Below are positions 18,874 to 28,889 of a DNA stretch of 64,000 nt, piece after piece. The translations under genes were made by a program, and so were the position numbers. The stretch lies in contig JAAOXG010000016.1 in the NCBI GenBank assembly GCA_013036995.1, positions 1-64,000 of the forward strand, written 5' to 3'. The notes beneath the pieces were generated by a model. It made no database searches and had not been told where the DNA came from. It saw only the letters and a list, made by a program, of their open reading frames with translations. The DNA is from Lacrimispora defluvii. GTDB lineage: Bacteria > Bacillota > Clostridia > Lachnospirales > Lachnospiraceae. Each line of letters opens with the position of its first letter. Position 1 is the first letter of the stretch.

Positions 18874-19518
18874 ATGAAAATCATCATGTTAGGTGCCCCT
18901 GGTGCCGGCAAAGGTACCCAGGCTAAAAAAATTGCCGAGAAATATCAGATTCCTCATGTTTCTACCGGAGATATTTTCCGTTCCAACATAAAAGAAGGAA
19001 CGCAGCTGGGAAGAAAAGCAAAGGAATATATGGATCAGGGAGCTCTTGTACCAGATGAACTTACCATCGGTATGCTGATGGACCGTATACAGCAGGAGGA
19101 CTGCAGGAACGGTTACGTACTGGACGGATTTCCAAGAACCATTCCCCAGGCAGAAAGCCTTCAGAAAGCCATTACTGAAATGGGACAGAAGATAGACTTT
19201 GCGATAAACGTTGACGTTCCCGATGAGAATATTATCAACAGAATGTCAGGAAGACGTGCCTGTATATCCTGCGGAGCTACATATCATATTGTTTATAACC
19301 CCAGCAAGGTTGCGGGAATATGCGATGTCTGTGGTTCAGAACTTGTCTTAAGAGATGATGATAAGCCGGAAACTGTAAAAAAACGTTTGGCGGTTTACCA
19401 TGATCAGACCAGACCATTGATTGATTATTATAAAGAAGCCGGCGTGCTGGTGAATGTTGACGGAACACAGGAATTAAATAAAGTGTTCTCCGATATCACT
19501 GACATCCTAGGAGCATAG
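18874..19518 (+). CDS. adk: Adenylate kinase (zinc-lid type)
   Basis: 214 residues. It interconverts ATP + AMP and 2 ADP. The P-loop is GAPGAGKGT (7-15), the AMP-site motif DGFPRT is at 84-89, and the lid carries four cysteines (130, 133, 150, 153) for a structural zinc, as in many Gram-positives. The start at 18874 ([10 protein letters not shown]) follows GGAGGG; the frame is open 13 codons further upstream. Confidence 0.96.
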   Translation: MKIIMLGAPGAGKGTQAKKIAEKYQIPHVSTGDIFRSNIKEGTQLGRKAKEYMDQGALVPDELTIGMLMDRIQQEDCRNGYVLDGFPRTIPQAESLQKAITEMGQKIDFAINVDVPDENIINRMSGRRACISCGATYHIVYNPSKVAGICDVCGSELVLRDDDKPETVKKRLAVYHDQTRPLIDYYKEAGVLVNVDGTQELNKVFSDITDILGA

Positions 19519-19521
19519 TTT

Positions 19522-20292
19522 ATGTCAGTTACGATTAAATCTGCAAGAGAAATAGAACTTATGAGAGAGGCTGGAAGAATTCTTTGCATCACTCATGAAG
19601 AACTAAAGAAGGCCTTGAAGCCGGGAATGACAACCTGGGATATTGACCATCTGGGTGAAGAGATCATAAGAAGCTATGGCTGTACGCCTTCTTTCTTAAA
19701 TTATAATGGTTATCCTGCCTCCATCTGTGTATCAGTCAATGATGAAGTGGTTCACGGGATTCCAAGTAAGAAGCGTGTGCTGAGAGAAGGAGATATTGTA
19801 AGTCTTGATGCAGGGGTTATTTACAAAGGATTTCATTCTGATGCAGCAAGGACTTATGGGATCGGAGAGATCACTCCTGAAGCGGGCCAACTCATGGAAG
19901 TGACGAAACAATGTTTCTTTGAAGGGATTAAATATGCAAAATCTGGCAATCATTTAGGTGAAATATCTGCAGCAATCCAGAAACATGCAGAAAAGTTCGG
20001 TTATGGCGTTGTCCGGGATTTAGTCGGCCACGGAATCGGTTCCCATCTACACGAGGATCCTGAGATACCGAATTTTTCCACAAGAAGACGGGGAATCATA
20101 TTAAGACCAGGCATGACACTTGCCATCGAGCCCATGATAAATGAGGGGACATTGGAGGTAGTCTGGCTTGATGATGACTGGACCGTAGTAACAGAAGACG
20201 GAAAGCTGTCCGCTCATTATGAGAACACGGTTCTTATCACAGAAGGTGAGCCGGAGATATTAAGTCTGGTTTCCTCTGTCTGCGGGGAATAG
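19522..20292 (+). CDS. map: Methionine aminopeptidase, type I
   Basis: 256 residues. It removes the initiator methionine from new proteins. All five metal ligands can be placed: Asp96, Asp107, His170, Glu203 and Glu234, with His79 in the substrate pocket (VVHGIP). It starts three bases after adk; the Shine-Dalgarno (CCTAGGAGC) lies inside the end of adk. Confidence 0.95.
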   Translation: MSVTIKSAREIELMREAGRILCITHEELKKALKPGMTTWDIDHLGEEIIRSYGCTPSFLNYNGYPASICVSVNDEVVHGIPSKKRVLREGDIVSLDAGVIYKGFHSDAARTYGIGEITPEAGQLMEVTKQCFFEGIKYAKSGNHLGEISAAIQKHAEKFGYGVVRDLVGHGIGSHLHEDPEIPNFSTRRRGIILRPGMTLAIEPMINEGTLEVVWLDDDWTVVTEDGKLSAHYENTVLITEGEPEILSLVSSVCGE

Positions 20293-20296
20293 ACCG

Positions 20297-20578
20297 ATGA
20301 GTGAATACACCGGTTTATTGGTAAAATCCACGGCAGGGCACGACAAAGGAGAGTTTTTCTTCATATTGCGTGAGGAAGGCGAATATATATATCTGGTGGA
20401 CGGAAAAATAAGACGTCTTGACTGCCCCAAGAAAAAAAAGAAAAAGCATGTAATCCCCCTTTTGTGGGAGAAACAGTCCCCGGGAGATAAAATCCGGGAA
20501 AATAAAAGAGTCACTGATGAAGAGATCAAACATTTCATCCGATGTTTCAAAAGAGAAGATCAGGTTGTTAGGAGGTAA
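20297..20578 (+). CDS. KOW-domain RNA-binding protein
   Basis: 93 residues. The N-terminal half has a KOW-like pattern ([19 protein letters not shown]), followed by a Lys-rich run (KKKKKK) and a helical basic tail. Proteins of this kind sit between map and infA in many Lachnospiraceae and are annotated only as KOW-domain or L14e-like. The role is likely ribosome- or rRNA-related by position. Start is 4 bases after the map stop, and infA follows 5 bases after its own stop. Confidence 0.8.
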   Translation: MSEYTGLLVKSTAGHDKGEFFFILREEGEYIYLVDGKIRRLDCPKKKKKKHVIPLLWEKQSPGDKIRENKRVTDEEIKHFIRCFKREDQVVRR

Positions 20579-20583
20579 GCTTT

Positions 20584-20802
20584 ATGTCAAAAGCAGATGT
20601 TATTGAAATTGAAGGCACCGTTGTGGAGAAGCTTCCCAATGCCATGTTCCAGGTTGAACTGGAAAACGGGCATCAGGTATTAGCTCACATAAGCGGAAAA
20701 CTTCGCATGAACTACATTCGTATTTTACCAGGTGATAAGGTAACCATTGAGATGTCCCCTTATGATTTAAGCAAGGGAAGAATCATCTGGCGAGATAAAT
20801 AA
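20584..20802 (+). CDS. infA: Translation initiation factor IF-1
   Basis: 72 residues, full length, single OB-fold that occupies the 30S A site during initiation. The signature [26 protein letters not shown] is spread over residues 22-47. GGAGG precedes the ATG. The N-terminus is the usual [10 protein letters not shown]. Confidence 0.97.
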   Translation: MSKADVIEIEGTVVEKLPNAMFQVELENGHQVLAHISGKLRMNYIRILPGDKVTIEMSPYDLSKGRIIWRDK

Positions 20803-21111
20803 AGCGTCCAGGTCCGGCGCGTTCCCCATCAGGAGCGCGACACGCCAGGGCAAAGGGTTAATAAATATATAGGAAAAACCGCTTGCATTTTAAAAGAAAC
20901 AGTGTTATAATGCTATAGCGACTTTGTTGAAATACTGGGTGTATTATGCCCATGAGGGCAGCACTGGTTTTAAGATAAAAACACACTGCGGGTATACTCA
21001 GAAAGCTCTTTTGGAAGGAGGCTCCTTTGCCGCCGGATTTATATAGAAGAATCAGGTGCGGGGGACTTACCTTTGCATGTGAAAGGGCGCATAACGGAAA
21101 GGAGAATTGCT
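20803..21111 (+). promoter_or_regulatory. infA-rpmJ gap with an internal promoter and untranslated leader
   Basis: A near-consensus promoter is seen: TTGCAT (20883-20888), 17-base spacer, TATAAT (20906-20911). It gives the distal genes (rpmJ to rplQ) an independent transcript with a leader of about 195 bases. An imperfect CGCGTTCC/GGAGCGCG stem (about 20818-20841) lies before the promoter without a T-run. I see no reading frame with a ribosome-binding site in the gap. Confidence 0.75.
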
Positions 21112-21225
21112 GTGAAGGTTAGATCATCAGTCAAGCCGATTTGCGAAAAATGCAAAATCATCAAAAGAAAAGGCAGTATCAGAGTAATCTGTGAAAATCC
21201 TAAGCATAAGCAGAGACAAGGTTAA
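21112..21225 (+). CDS. rpmJ: 50S ribosomal protein L36, zinc-binding type
   Basis: 37 residues with a GTG start after AAAGGAG. The sequence runs [13 protein letters not shown] to KHKQRQG and keeps the zinc ligands Cys11, Cys14, Cys27 and His32. It is shorter than common ORF cut-offs but complete. rpsM follows 27 bases downstream. Confidence 0.96.
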   Translation: MKVRSSVKPICEKCKIIKRKGSIRVICENPKHKQRQG

Positions 21226-21252
21226 AATAATTAATGGAGGTGTACTACACAC

Positions 21253-21621
21253 ATGGCTCGTATTTCAGGTGTTGATTTACCAAGAGAAAAACGTGTTGAG
21301 ATCGGTTTAACTTACATCTACGGTATCGGTAGAACCAGTTCAAATCGTATTCTTACAACTGCTGGCGTTAATCCTGACACTCGTGTTAAGGACTTAACCG
21401 ATGACGAAGTAAAGAGAATTGCAGAAGTAATTACTGAATCCCAGACTGTTGAAGGTGATTTACGTAGAGAAATCGCTATGAACATCAAGAGACTTCAGGA
21501 AATCGGATGCTATCGCGGAATCCGTCATAGAAAGAGTCTTCCGGTTCGTGGTCAGAAAACCAAGACCAACGCAAGAACTCGTAAGGGTCCAAGAAAGACT
21601 GTAGCAAACAAGAAAAAGTAA
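21253..21621 (+). CDS. rpsM: 30S ribosomal protein S13
   Basis: 122 residues. S13 contacts L5 and P-site tRNA. The N-terminal [21 protein letters not shown] stretch and the C-terminal basic tail ([17 protein letters not shown]) are typical. The following 130-base gap holds a CCCTGC/GCAGGG hairpin (21691-21696 / 21712-21717). Confidence 0.97.
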   Translation: MARISGVDLPREKRVEIGLTYIYGIGRTSSNRILTTAGVNPDTRVKDLTDDEVKRIAEVITESQTVEGDLRREIAMNIKRLQEIGCYRGIRHRKSLPVRGQKTKTNARTRKGPRKTVANKKK

Positions 21622-21751
21622 GATACTAAATTTAACAGCGAATCACGTTACATGTTTTAAAAACAGGAATAACAGGATTCAGATTTCGTACCCTGCGTTA
21701 CGCGGCTGCGGGCAGGGCGGAGCAACTATAAAGAAAGTAGGTTAGTTTAAA

Positions 21752-22153
21752 ATGGCTAAAAAAGTGTCCACTACTAAAAAAGTGACAAAAAAGCGCGTAA
21801 AGAAAAACGTTGAACGCGGACAAGCACATATCCAGTCATCTTTTAATAACACAATTGTGACATTAACAGATACACAGGGTAATGCATTATCCTGGGCAAG
21901 TGCTGGTGGTCTGGGATTTAGAGGTTCAAGGAAATCTACTCCATATGCAGCTCAGATGGCGGCAGAAACTGCTACTAAAGCAGCTCTTGTACATGGTTTA
22001 AAATCAGTAGACGTTATGGTTAAAGGTCCTGGTTCAGGCCGTGAAGCAGCTATTCGTGCACTTCAGGCATGCGGTTTAGAAGTAACCAGCATCAAGGACG
22101 TAACTCCTGTACCACATAACGGATGTCGTCCACCAAAACGTAGAAGAGTCTAA
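21752..22153 (+). CDS. rpsK: 30S ribosomal protein S11
   Basis: 133 residues. The core [21 protein letters not shown] and the C-terminal [18 protein letters not shown] are the expected S11 marks. The ribosome-binding site is weak (AGTAGG), unlike its neighbours. Confidence 0.97.
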   Translation: MAKKVSTTKKVTKKRVKKNVERGQAHIQSSFNNTIVTLTDTQGNALSWASAGGLGFRGSRKSTPYAAQMAAETATKAALVHGLKSVDVMVKGPGSGREAAIRALQACGLEVTSIKDVTPVPHNGCRPPKRRRV

Positions 22154-22169
22154 TTAGGAGGTAATTACA

Positions 22170-22763
22170 GTGGCAGTTGATAGAGTTCCTGTTCTTAAAA
22201 GATGTAGATCCCTTGGTCTTGATCCGATCTATTTAGGAATAGATAAAAAATCAAAGAGAGAATTAAAAAGAGCAAACAGAAAGATGAGTGAGTACGGCAT
22301 TCAGCTGAGAGAAAAGCAGAAAGCTAAATTCATCTACGGTGTGCTTGAGAAACCTTTCCGTAACTATTATGCCAAGGCTGAAAGAATGAATGGTATGGTT
22401 GGTGAAAACCTTATGATTCTTCTTGAGAGAAGACTTGACAATGTAGTTTTCCGTATGGGATTCGGTAGAACAAGAAGAGAGACCAGACAGATGGTTGACC
22501 ATAAGAGCATTCTTGTAAATGGTAAGTGCGTAAACATTCCTTCCTTCATCGTAAAAGTTGGCGATGTAATCGAAGTAAAAGAAAAATGCAAATCCAATGC
22601 AAGATTTAAAAGTGTTCAGGAAACAACAGCTGGCCGTATGGTTCCGGCATGGCTTGATGTTGACCATGAGAATTTACGTGGTACTGTTAAAGAGTTACCA
22701 ACAAGAGATGAGATTGATGTTCCAGTGAATGAAATGCTTATCGTCGAGTTGTACTCCAAATAA
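22170..22763 (+). CDS. rpsD: 30S ribosomal protein S4
   Basis: 197 residues with a GTG start after TTAGGAGG. S4 is a primary 16S binder, and the S4 RNA-binding fold (ERRLDNVVFRMGFG, then RQMVDHKSILVNGK) is at about residues 88-120. The N-terminal zinc cysteines of some S4 proteins are absent (one Cys near residue 12). In other bacteria S4 represses the alpha operon. Confidence 0.97.
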   Translation: MAVDRVPVLKRCRSLGLDPIYLGIDKKSKRELKRANRKMSEYGIQLREKQKAKFIYGVLEKPFRNYYAKAERMNGMVGENLMILLERRLDNVVFRMGFGRTRRETRQMVDHKSILVNGKCVNIPSFIVKVGDVIEVKEKCKSNARFKSVQETTAGRMVPAWLDVDHENLRGTVKELPTRDEIDVPVNEMLIVELYSK

Positions 22764-22871
22764 TTGAAAGTCTGTTGATAGAAGCTGGCTTTCGCCCGGG
22801 GGCGTTATGCTTCCGGGCAAGGTTTGAGTATAAGACCCTCGATACAAAATACCCAAAAGGAGGGGCTATTA

Positions 22872-23840
22872 GTGTTCGATTTTGAAAAACCAAACATTGA
22901 GATTGCTGAAATCTCAGAAGACAAAAAATATGGCAAGTTTGTAGTTGAACCGCTTGAAAGAGGTTATGGCACGACTTTAGGTAATTCCTTAAGAAGAATC
23001 ATGCTTTCTTCCTTACCGGGCGCTGCAGTCAGTCAGGTAAAAATCGACGGCGTTTTGCATGAATTCAGTTCTATTCCTGGTGTTAAGGAAGATGTAACTG
23101 AGATCATTATGAACATCAAGAGCTTATCTATTAAAAACAACAGCGATACCAACGAGGCAAAGGTTGCGTACATCGAGTTTGAAGGCGAAGGTGTGGTAAC
23201 TGCTGCTGATATCCAGGCTGATCCCGATATCGAGATCATGAACCCGGATCAGGTTATCGCTACGCTTAGCGGCGGTACAGACAGCAAGTTCTATATGGAG
23301 CTTACGATCACAAAAGGCCGTGGCTATGTGAGTGCAGACAAGAATAAGAGTGAAGATTTACCGATAGGTGTGATTGCTGTTGATTCTATTTATACACCAG
23401 TAGAGCGCGTCAATATGACGGTAGAAAACACCCGAGTAGGTCAGGTTACCGATTATGATAAGCTGACTTTAGATGTATTTACAAATGGAACTCTGGCACC
23501 GGATGAAGCAGTCAGCCTGGCTGCAAAGGTACTGAGTGAGCATTTGAACTTATTCATTGATTTATCTGAGAACGCCAAGACTGCAGAAGTTATGGTGGAG
23601 AAGGAAGACAATGAGAAGGAAAAAGTTCTGGAGATGAATATAGATGAACTGGAGCTTTCCGTTCGTTCTTATAATTGTCTTAAGAGAGCCGGAATCAATA
23701 CGGTAGAAGAACTGTGCAACAGAACTTCCGAAGATATGATGAAGGTACGTAACTTAGGCCGCAAGTCTTTAGAAGAAGTGTTGGCAAAGTTGAAGGAATT
23801 AGGCTTACAGCTGAATCCCAGCGATGATACCAATGCATAA
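22872..23840 (+). CDS. rpoA: RNA polymerase alpha subunit
   Basis: 322 residues. The N-terminal dimerisation domain begins [11 protein letters not shown] (GTG start) and contains [15 protein letters not shown]. The C-terminal domain (about 245-322) carries [13 protein letters not shown], whose Arg matches E. coli Arg265, which binds UP elements, and the NLGRKSLEE helix. The GTG at 22872 follows AGGAGGGG; the frame is open to 22824 but that part is unlike RpoA. A GCCCGG/CCGGGC hairpin (22794-22818) precedes it. Confidence 0.96.
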   Translation: MFDFEKPNIEIAEISEDKKYGKFVVEPLERGYGTTLGNSLRRIMLSSLPGAAVSQVKIDGVLHEFSSIPGVKEDVTEIIMNIKSLSIKNNSDTNEAKVAYIEFEGEGVVTAADIQADPDIEIMNPDQVIATLSGGTDSKFYMELTITKGRGYVSADKNKSEDLPIGVIAVDSIYTPVERVNMTVENTRVGQVTDYDKLTLDVFTNGTLAPDEAVSLAAKVLSEHLNLFIDLSENAKTAEVMVEKEDNEKEKVLEMNIDELELSVRSYNCLKRAGINTVEELCNRTSEDMMKVRNLGRKSLEEVLAKLKELGLQLNPSDDTNA

Positions 23841-23937
23841 TTGATTCGCTAAGGCAGTTGATTTATGGAGATTAAGCACTGATACAGTAAGACCGAAGAA
23901 GCATGTATCCGTGTTCCACAAATGGAGGAATATTGAG

Positions 23938-24474
23938 ATGGCAGGATATAGAAAACTGGGAAAAACTTCCAGTCAGAGAAAAGCATTAATCAGAAGCCAG
24001 GTAACTGCATTAATCTATAATGGCAAGATCGTGACAACAGAAGCAAGAGCAAAGGAAATCCGCAAAGTTGCAGAAGGACTGATCGCTTTAGCAGTAAAAG
24101 AGAAAGATAACTTTGAAACTGTTAAGGTAACAGCTAAAGTTGCACGTAAAGATAAAGACGGCAAGAGAGTAAAAGATGTTGTAAACGGCAAGAAAGTAAC
24201 TGTTTATGATGAAGTAGAGAAAGAGATCAAGAAAGATCTTCCTTCCAGACTTCATGCAAGAAGACAGATGTTAAAGGTCCTTTACGATGTAACAGAAGTT
24301 CCGTCTGAAGCTGCAGGAAGAAAGAAGAATACAAAGTCTGTTGATCTTCCAAAGAAGCTGTTTGATGAGGTTGCACCAAAGTATGTATCCCGTAACGGTG
24401 GTTACACACGTATCGTTAAGATCGGCCAGCGTAAAGGTGATGCAGCAATGGAAGTACTTCTTGAGCTTGTATAA
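23938..24474 (+). CDS. rplQ: 50S ribosomal protein L17, enlarged
   Basis: 178 residues against 115-130 in most bacteria. The N-terminal L17 core (GYRKLGKTSSQRKALIRSQVTAL) and the C-terminal end (GGYTRIVKIGQRKGDAAMEVLLEL) are normal. The extra length is an insert in the middle (about 70-140) rich in Lys, Asp and Val. The longer form is known from Lachnospiraceae. The ATG at 23938 follows TGGAGG. Last gene of the superoperon. Confidence 0.95.
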   Translation: MAGYRKLGKTSSQRKALIRSQVTALIYNGKIVTTEARAKEIRKVAEGLIALAVKEKDNFETVKVTAKVARKDKDGKRVKDVVNGKKVTVYDEVEKEIKKDLPSRLHARRQMLKVLYDVTEVPSEAAGRKKNTKSVDLPKKLFDEVAPKYVSRNGGYTRIVKIGQRKGDAAMEVLLELV

Positions 24475-24488
24475 TTAATAATAAAATC

Positions 24489-24521
24489 CCGGTAAGGAAG
24501 CGATTCCTTATCGGTTTTTTT
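24489..24521 (+). terminator. Terminator of the ribosomal superoperon
   Basis: 11-bp stem CCGGTAAGGAA / TTCCTTATCGG with a GCGA loop and seven T residues, directly after rplQ. Confidence 0.92.
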
Positions 24522-24569
24522 ATTTCCCCTCAGTTAAGAAACGCAAGAATAAAGAAAGAATATCGTAAG

Positions 24570-24599
24570 TTGACGGACAATTGCTTTCAGGGCTATAAT
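24570..24599 (+). promoter_or_regulatory. Promoter of the tandem cell-wall protein genes
   Basis: TTGACG (24570-24575), 18-base spacer, TATAAT (24594-24599), 66 bases before the first start codon. Confidence 0.75.
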
Positions 24600-24665
24600 G
24601 TAAATTGTAGAATATTATGGTTCTATTGTTATAATCCGCTAAAATAAAAACGGGAGGTATTAAGT

Positions 24666-25895
24666 ATGAAGCGTTTAAAGAGACTGGTGACTATCGTCTC
24701 TGCACTGGGGGTATTGATGGCCAGCATACCATTTGAGACAATGGCGGCTACTGTAAAAACCATAACATCTGTAACGATTAACGTAGGACTTGAAGACATT
24801 TCCACTGGAGACACTCTGCCTTCTGAGACATCTTTTTCTACAACATCGGAAAGCGGTAATTATGTTTATACCAACAACAACAGATACGAAGTGTCAGACT
24901 TGGACTGGATTACATCCGACAGCAAGGAAATGAAGATTGGTTCTGAACCGAAGATGAAGGTGACGTTGCATGCTACGAATGCTGATGAGTATGCATTTAA
25001 AGGAGGCTATCAGTCGAGTAATATCTCGATTAAAGGCGGAACCTATGTTTCCTCAAACCGTTCAGGTACGGATACTTTATATGTGACATTTACGTTTAAA
25101 CCGGTGAAAGGCACCTATGAATCTCCGGAAGATGCTGACTGGAAGGATTCTGGTTTTGGCAATGCCAGATGGAGTGCACCAGATAACGGCTCTGGAGCTT
25201 ATGATGTATATTTATACCGCGGAAGCTCCATTATTAAGAAGGTAGAGAAACTAAAAGCGACTTCTTATAATTTTTATCCTTATATGACCAAAGCAGGCAC
25301 CTATAGTTTTAAAGTACGTACAGTACCATACAGCAGCACAGAGGATAAATACGGAAAGAACAGTGACTGGACCGAATCCGGTGAGGTATATGTACCTCAG
25401 GAGAAGGTATCAGACGGCAGCGGACAGGACAACGGCACTGCATCTACCGGAGCAGTAGGCTGGATTAAGAATGGAAACACCTGGAGCTATCGATATCCAG
25501 ATGGAAGTTATTTAAAGAATAACTGGTCTAAAATCAATGGCATTTGGTATCTTTTTGACGGCAGCGGTATTATGCTTACTGGCTGGCAGCAAAAAGGCGA
25601 CAAAACCTATTTTTTTAATAATGATGGAGCAATGCTGACAGGATGGTACAAATCCGATAACAAATGGTATTATTTAAACCCATCCACAACAAGTGGAGTT
25701 GAGGGTGCTCTGATAACTGGCTGGATCTCCTATAACAATAAGTGGTATTATGCCGATTCCAAGGGCGTTATGCAGGAAGGCTGGAAGCAGATTGACGGCA
25801 ACTGGTTCTATTTTTATCCAGGTGAAGGATCAAAGGCAGTCAACACTAACATCAGCGGTTTCACAGTAGATGGAGAGGGAATCTGGAGAAAGTAG
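24666..25895 (+). CDS. Secreted cell-wall-binding repeat protein with beta-sandwich-like N-terminal region
   Basis: 409 residues. A signal peptide ends near MAA-TVKT (about residue 28). Residues 30-150 are beta-rich and unassigned. About 150-250 look like a fibronectin-type unit (alternating Y/V strands, ending SGEVYV). From about 265 there are six or seven choline/glucan-binding-type repeats (for example NKWYYLNPS, DGAMLTGWYKS). No catalytic domain is seen. It has its own promoter and is followed 22 bases later by a paralog with the same layout, so the two are probably co-expressed surface proteins. Confidence 0.8.
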   Translation: MKRLKRLVTIVSALGVLMASIPFETMAATVKTITSVTINVGLEDISTGDTLPSETSFSTTSESGNYVYTNNNRYEVSDLDWITSDSKEMKIGSEPKMKVTLHATNADEYAFKGGYQSSNISIKGGTYVSSNRSGTDTLYVTFTFKPVKGTYESPEDADWKDSGFGNARWSAPDNGSGAYDVYLYRGSSIIKKVEKLKATSYNFYPYMTKAGTYSFKVRTVPYSSTEDKYGKNSDWTESGEVYVPQEKVSDGSGQDNGTASTGAVGWIKNGNTWSYRYPDGSYLKNNWSKINGIWYLFDGSGIMLTGWQQKGDKTYFFNNDGAMLTGWYKSDNKWYYLNPSTTSGVEGALITGWISYNNKWYYADSKGVMQEGWKQIDGNWFYFYPGEGSKAVNTNISGFTVDGEGIWRK

Positions 25896-25917
25896 GGAAG
25901 AAAGGAAGTAGAGATTG

Positions 25918-26940
25918 ATGAATTGGAGAAAAGGGAAAGGAATATGGTTTCTGCTTTTATGCATGATCATGATTCTTGGTACCGGAATAACGGCATCAGC
26001 GTCAGGAAGCTTAAGGATTTACGTGGAGAATGGCAGTAAGAGTTCATGGACAGATGGAATTAATGTGCCAACTGTAAAAGTGAACTATTCAGAAGAAAAT
26101 CCTAAATGGAGCATCGAAGAGGATAAATGGGAGCCTGGAAAGAAAGTAAAGGGTACCATTCATATCGCTGGTTCTTACGAGAGATCAGACTGTACTGTAA
26201 AAGGTGCCAATCTCCTTTCTGTGAATAGTCAGGACGGAGAGACTGTCGTTACCTTCTCCTATGTTCCTGTAGCAAAGCTGGAGGCCCCGGAAAAGGCAGG
26301 CTGGAGTGATACGGCTAAGACTAAGGCATCCTGGAAAAAGGTTTCTTTTGCCTCCAGATATCAGGTGGTGTTATATCAGGAGGGCGGAATCTGGATTAAA
26401 AGCCTGACCACTTCTTCCACATCAGCAGATCTTCTTCCTTATATGAACAGCGGTTATAAATACTACTACACAGTAAAGGCTATTTTAAAGGATTCTTCTC
26501 AGGATGATTATTTAAAAGAGGGAGACATCACTACCTCTGATGATTCAGTAGTACAGGAACTGGGAGAGACACTTGGCGTATGGGCTACTTATCAGAACGG
26601 TAAGAAGTACCGCGGGGAAGATGGCAACTATGTGACTGACGGCTGGAAAATGATCAGTGGCAAATGGTATTATTTTAAGCAGGATGGTTACGCTGTAACC
26701 GGCTGGCAGAAGGTTGATGAGAAATGGTACTATATGGACTCAGAAGCCGCTATGAAGACCGGCTGGCAGGAGCTTAATGGAATCTGGTATTACTTTAATA
26801 CCGACGGTGATATGGCCATCGGATGGATTCAGCCGGTTCCCGGAAAATGGTATTATCTGAATGGAGACGGAAGCCTGGCAGCCAATACAACTGTAGATGG
26901 AAATTATAAGGTTAATGAATCAGGCTTATGGGTACAATAA
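25918..26940 (+). CDS. Secreted cell-wall-binding repeat protein, paralog of the preceding gene
   Basis: 340 residues. The order is a signal peptide (hydrophobic core about 9-25, likely cut after ASA), a beta-rich region, a fibronectin-like unit (about 120-205, starting LEAPEKAGWSD, parallel to YESPEDADWKD in its neighbour) and five C-terminal W-Y-Y repeats (about 235-340). The ATG at 25918 was preferred to a TTG one codon upstream; AAAGGAAG lies before it. The shared layout points to a tandem duplication followed by divergence. A terminator follows. Confidence 0.8.
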   Translation: MNWRKGKGIWFLLLCMIMILGTGITASASGSLRIYVENGSKSSWTDGINVPTVKVNYSEENPKWSIEEDKWEPGKKVKGTIHIAGSYERSDCTVKGANLLSVNSQDGETVVTFSYVPVAKLEAPEKAGWSDTAKTKASWKKVSFASRYQVVLYQEGGIWIKSLTTSSTSADLLPYMNSGYKYYYTVKAILKDSSQDDYLKEGDITTSDDSVVQELGETLGVWATYQNGKKYRGEDGNYVTDGWKMISGKWYYFKQDGYAVTGWQKVDEKWYYMDSEAAMKTGWQELNGIWYYFNTDGDMAIGWIQPVPGKWYYLNGDGSLAANTTVDGNYKVNESGLWVQ

Positions 26941-26943
26941 AGC

Positions 26944-26990
26944 AGATAGATGGTATGGATGGAAGCATCTGTACCATCTATCTTTTTTTT
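26944..26990 (+). terminator. Terminator of the cell-wall protein pair
   Basis: 12-bp perfect stem AGATAGATGGTA / TACCATCTATCT (26944-26955 / 26972-26983) followed by seven T residues. Confidence 0.92.
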
Positions 26991-27061
26991 CTCAGGAGAA
27001 ACGTTTTTTTGCCAATTTTCGCTTTAAATCCTTGGTTTTTGTAAAAGATACATGCCGACGC

Positions 27062-27090
27062 TTGACTGTTATGCAATATTCAACTAAAAT
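27062..27090 (+). promoter_or_regulatory. Promoter of the ecfA1-ecfA2-ecfT-truA operon
   Basis: TTGACT (27062-27067), 17-base spacer, TAAAAT (27085-27090), 42 bases before the ecfA1 start. Confidence 0.7.
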
Positions 27091-27132
27091 TATGTGGCAT
27101 ACGGGTGTATCACTTTTAAAGAAAGGCTTGCT

Positions 27133-28038
27133 ATGGGAATAATAAAAACGTCGAAGCTGATATTTGATTATATCAGAAAAGATGAAGAAGAAAATATTGA
27201 AGAAATTAAACGTGCCATCGACGGTGTGAGCCTGGATCTGGAAAAGGGTCAGTTCATTGCCATTCTTGGCCATAACGGATCGGGGAAATCCACCTTTGCC
27301 AAACATCTGAATGCCATATTGCTGCCGACTGAGGGGACGGTATGGATTCAGGATTTAGATACTTCCAGGGAAGAAAATCTATGGGAAGTCCGAAAAAAGA
27401 CAGGAATGGTTTTTCAGAACCCGGATAATCAGATTATAGGAAATATTGTTGAAGAGGATGTAGGATTCGGCCCCGAAAATCTGGGTGTTCCCACAGAGGA
27501 GATCTGGAAGCGGGTGGACGAAAGCTTAAAAAGCGTAGGTATGGCAGCATACCGCTTAAAGTCCCCTAACAGGCTTTCTGGCGGTCAGAAGCAGCGTGTT
27601 GCCATAGCCGGCGTAATGGCCATGAGACCCCAGTGTATCGTCTTAGATGAGCCTACTGCCATGTTAGATCCTAACGGACGAAAAGAGGTAGTGAAAACCG
27701 TTCATGAACTGAACCGGAAAGAGGGAATCACAGTTCTTCTTATCACCCATTACATGGAAGAGGTAACAGGCGCTGACAGAGTGATCGTTATGGATGAGGG
27801 TAAGGTAGTAATGGATGGCACGCCACGTGAGATATTCTCACAGGTGGAGAAACTAAAGTCCTACCGTCTGGATGTTCCACAGGTCACAGAGCTTGCTTAT
27901 GAGTTAAAACAGAAAGGTCTTGATCTGCCTGACGGGATATTGACACTGGATGAACTGATGGAGAATCTTTTACCGCGGTTTGCAGAGCGTTTCCCCGGAG
28001 AAGTAATTCTGGAGAACGGAGGAAGCCATGGCAATTAA
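27133..28038 (+). CDS. ecfA1: Energy-coupling factor transporter ATPase 1
   Basis: 301 residues. One of the two ATPases of the group II ECF vitamin/micronutrient transporter. Walker A is GHNGSGKST (46-54), the signature LSGGQKQR is near 149 and Walker B is [12 protein letters not shown]. The C-terminal region (about 235-300) is the regulatory extension common to EcfA. The start at 27133 is preferred over an in-frame ATG at 27094 because the shorter product begins like EcfA and has AAAGAAAGG upstream. It overlaps ecfA2 by 11 bases. No substrate-binding EcfS gene is nearby, as is usual for group II systems. Confidence 0.93.
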   Translation: MGIIKTSKLIFDYIRKDEEENIEEIKRAIDGVSLDLEKGQFIAILGHNGSGKSTFAKHLNAILLPTEGTVWIQDLDTSREENLWEVRKKTGMVFQNPDNQIIGNIVEEDVGFGPENLGVPTEEIWKRVDESLKSVGMAAYRLKSPNRLSGGQKQRVAIAGVMAMRPQCIVLDEPTAMLDPNGRKEVVKTVHELNRKEGITVLLITHYMEEVTGADRVIVMDEGKVVMDGTPREIFSQVEKLKSYRLDVPQVTELAYELKQKGLDLPDGILTLDELMENLLPRFAERFPGEVILENGGSHGN

Positions 28039-28876
28039 AGCAGAGCATATTAATTATGTATATGGAAAGGGCACTGCCTTTGAACAGCATGCATTAAAGG
28101 ATGTGAACCTGGAGATCGAGTCTGGAGAATTCGTTGGCCTGATCGGCCATACGGGTTCCGGAAAATCAACCTTAATCCAGCATTTAAACGGACTGCTCCG
28201 TGCTACCGACGGAAAACTATATTATAATGGAAAAAATATTTATGAGGAAGGCTACGATATGCGGGCGCTGAGAAGTCATGTCGGACTTGTATTTCAGTAT
28301 CCTGAGCATCAGCTTTTCGAGATTGATGTATTTACCGATGTCTGCTTCGGCCCTAAAAATCAGGGCCTTAATAAAGAAGAAGCTGCGAAACGGGCAAAGG
28401 AAGCCCTTGCCATGGTAGGTCTTGACGAAAGCTACTATAAGCGGTCTCCCTTTGAACTTTCCGGGGGGCAGAAGCGGCGGGTTGCAATCGCCGGTGTCCT
28501 GGCCATGAATCCTGATGTCCTGATTCTTGATGAGCCAACAGCAGGGCTGGATCCAAAAGGAAGAGATGAGATTCTGGATCAGATTAAGCGTCTGCATGAG
28601 GAACGGAATATGACAATTATTCTGGTGTCACACAGTATGGAGGATGTGGCACGGTACGTAGACCGGATTCTGGTCATGAACCATGGAGAAAAAGTGTTTG
28701 ATGATACACCAAAGGAAGTATTTCAGCATTATAAGGAACTGGAAGCAATGGGTCTGGCAGCTCCTGAGATCACATATGTGGTACAAACCCTGAAATCCCA
28801 CGGTGTTCCCATTGATACCAGCATTACAACAATTGAAGAGGCCAGAGACGAGATTATAAGGCTTCTGGGAAAATAG
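28028..28876 (+). CDS. ecfA2: Energy-coupling factor transporter ATPase 2
   Basis: 282 residues. Walker [10 protein letters not shown] (40-48), Q-loop in [13 protein letters not shown], signature [13 protein letters not shown] near 145 and Walker [14 protein letters not shown]. It pairs with EcfA1 under EcfT; the overlap with ecfA1 suggests translational coupling and fixed stoichiometry. GGAGG lies inside the end of ecfA1. Confidence 0.93.
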   Translation: MAIKAEHINYVYGKGTAFEQHALKDVNLEIESGEFVGLIGHTGSGKSTLIQHLNGLLRATDGKLYYNGKNIYEEGYDMRALRSHVGLVFQYPEHQLFEIDVFTDVCFGPKNQGLNKEEAAKRAKEALAMVGLDESYYKRSPFELSGGQKRRVAIAGVLAMNPDVLILDEPTAGLDPKGRDEILDQIKRLHEERNMTIILVSHSMEDVARYVDRILVMNHGEKVFDDTPKEVFQHYKELEAMGLAAPEITYVVQTLKSHGVPIDTSITTIEEARDEIIRLLGK

Positions 28877-28889
28877 ACAGGGAGATATT

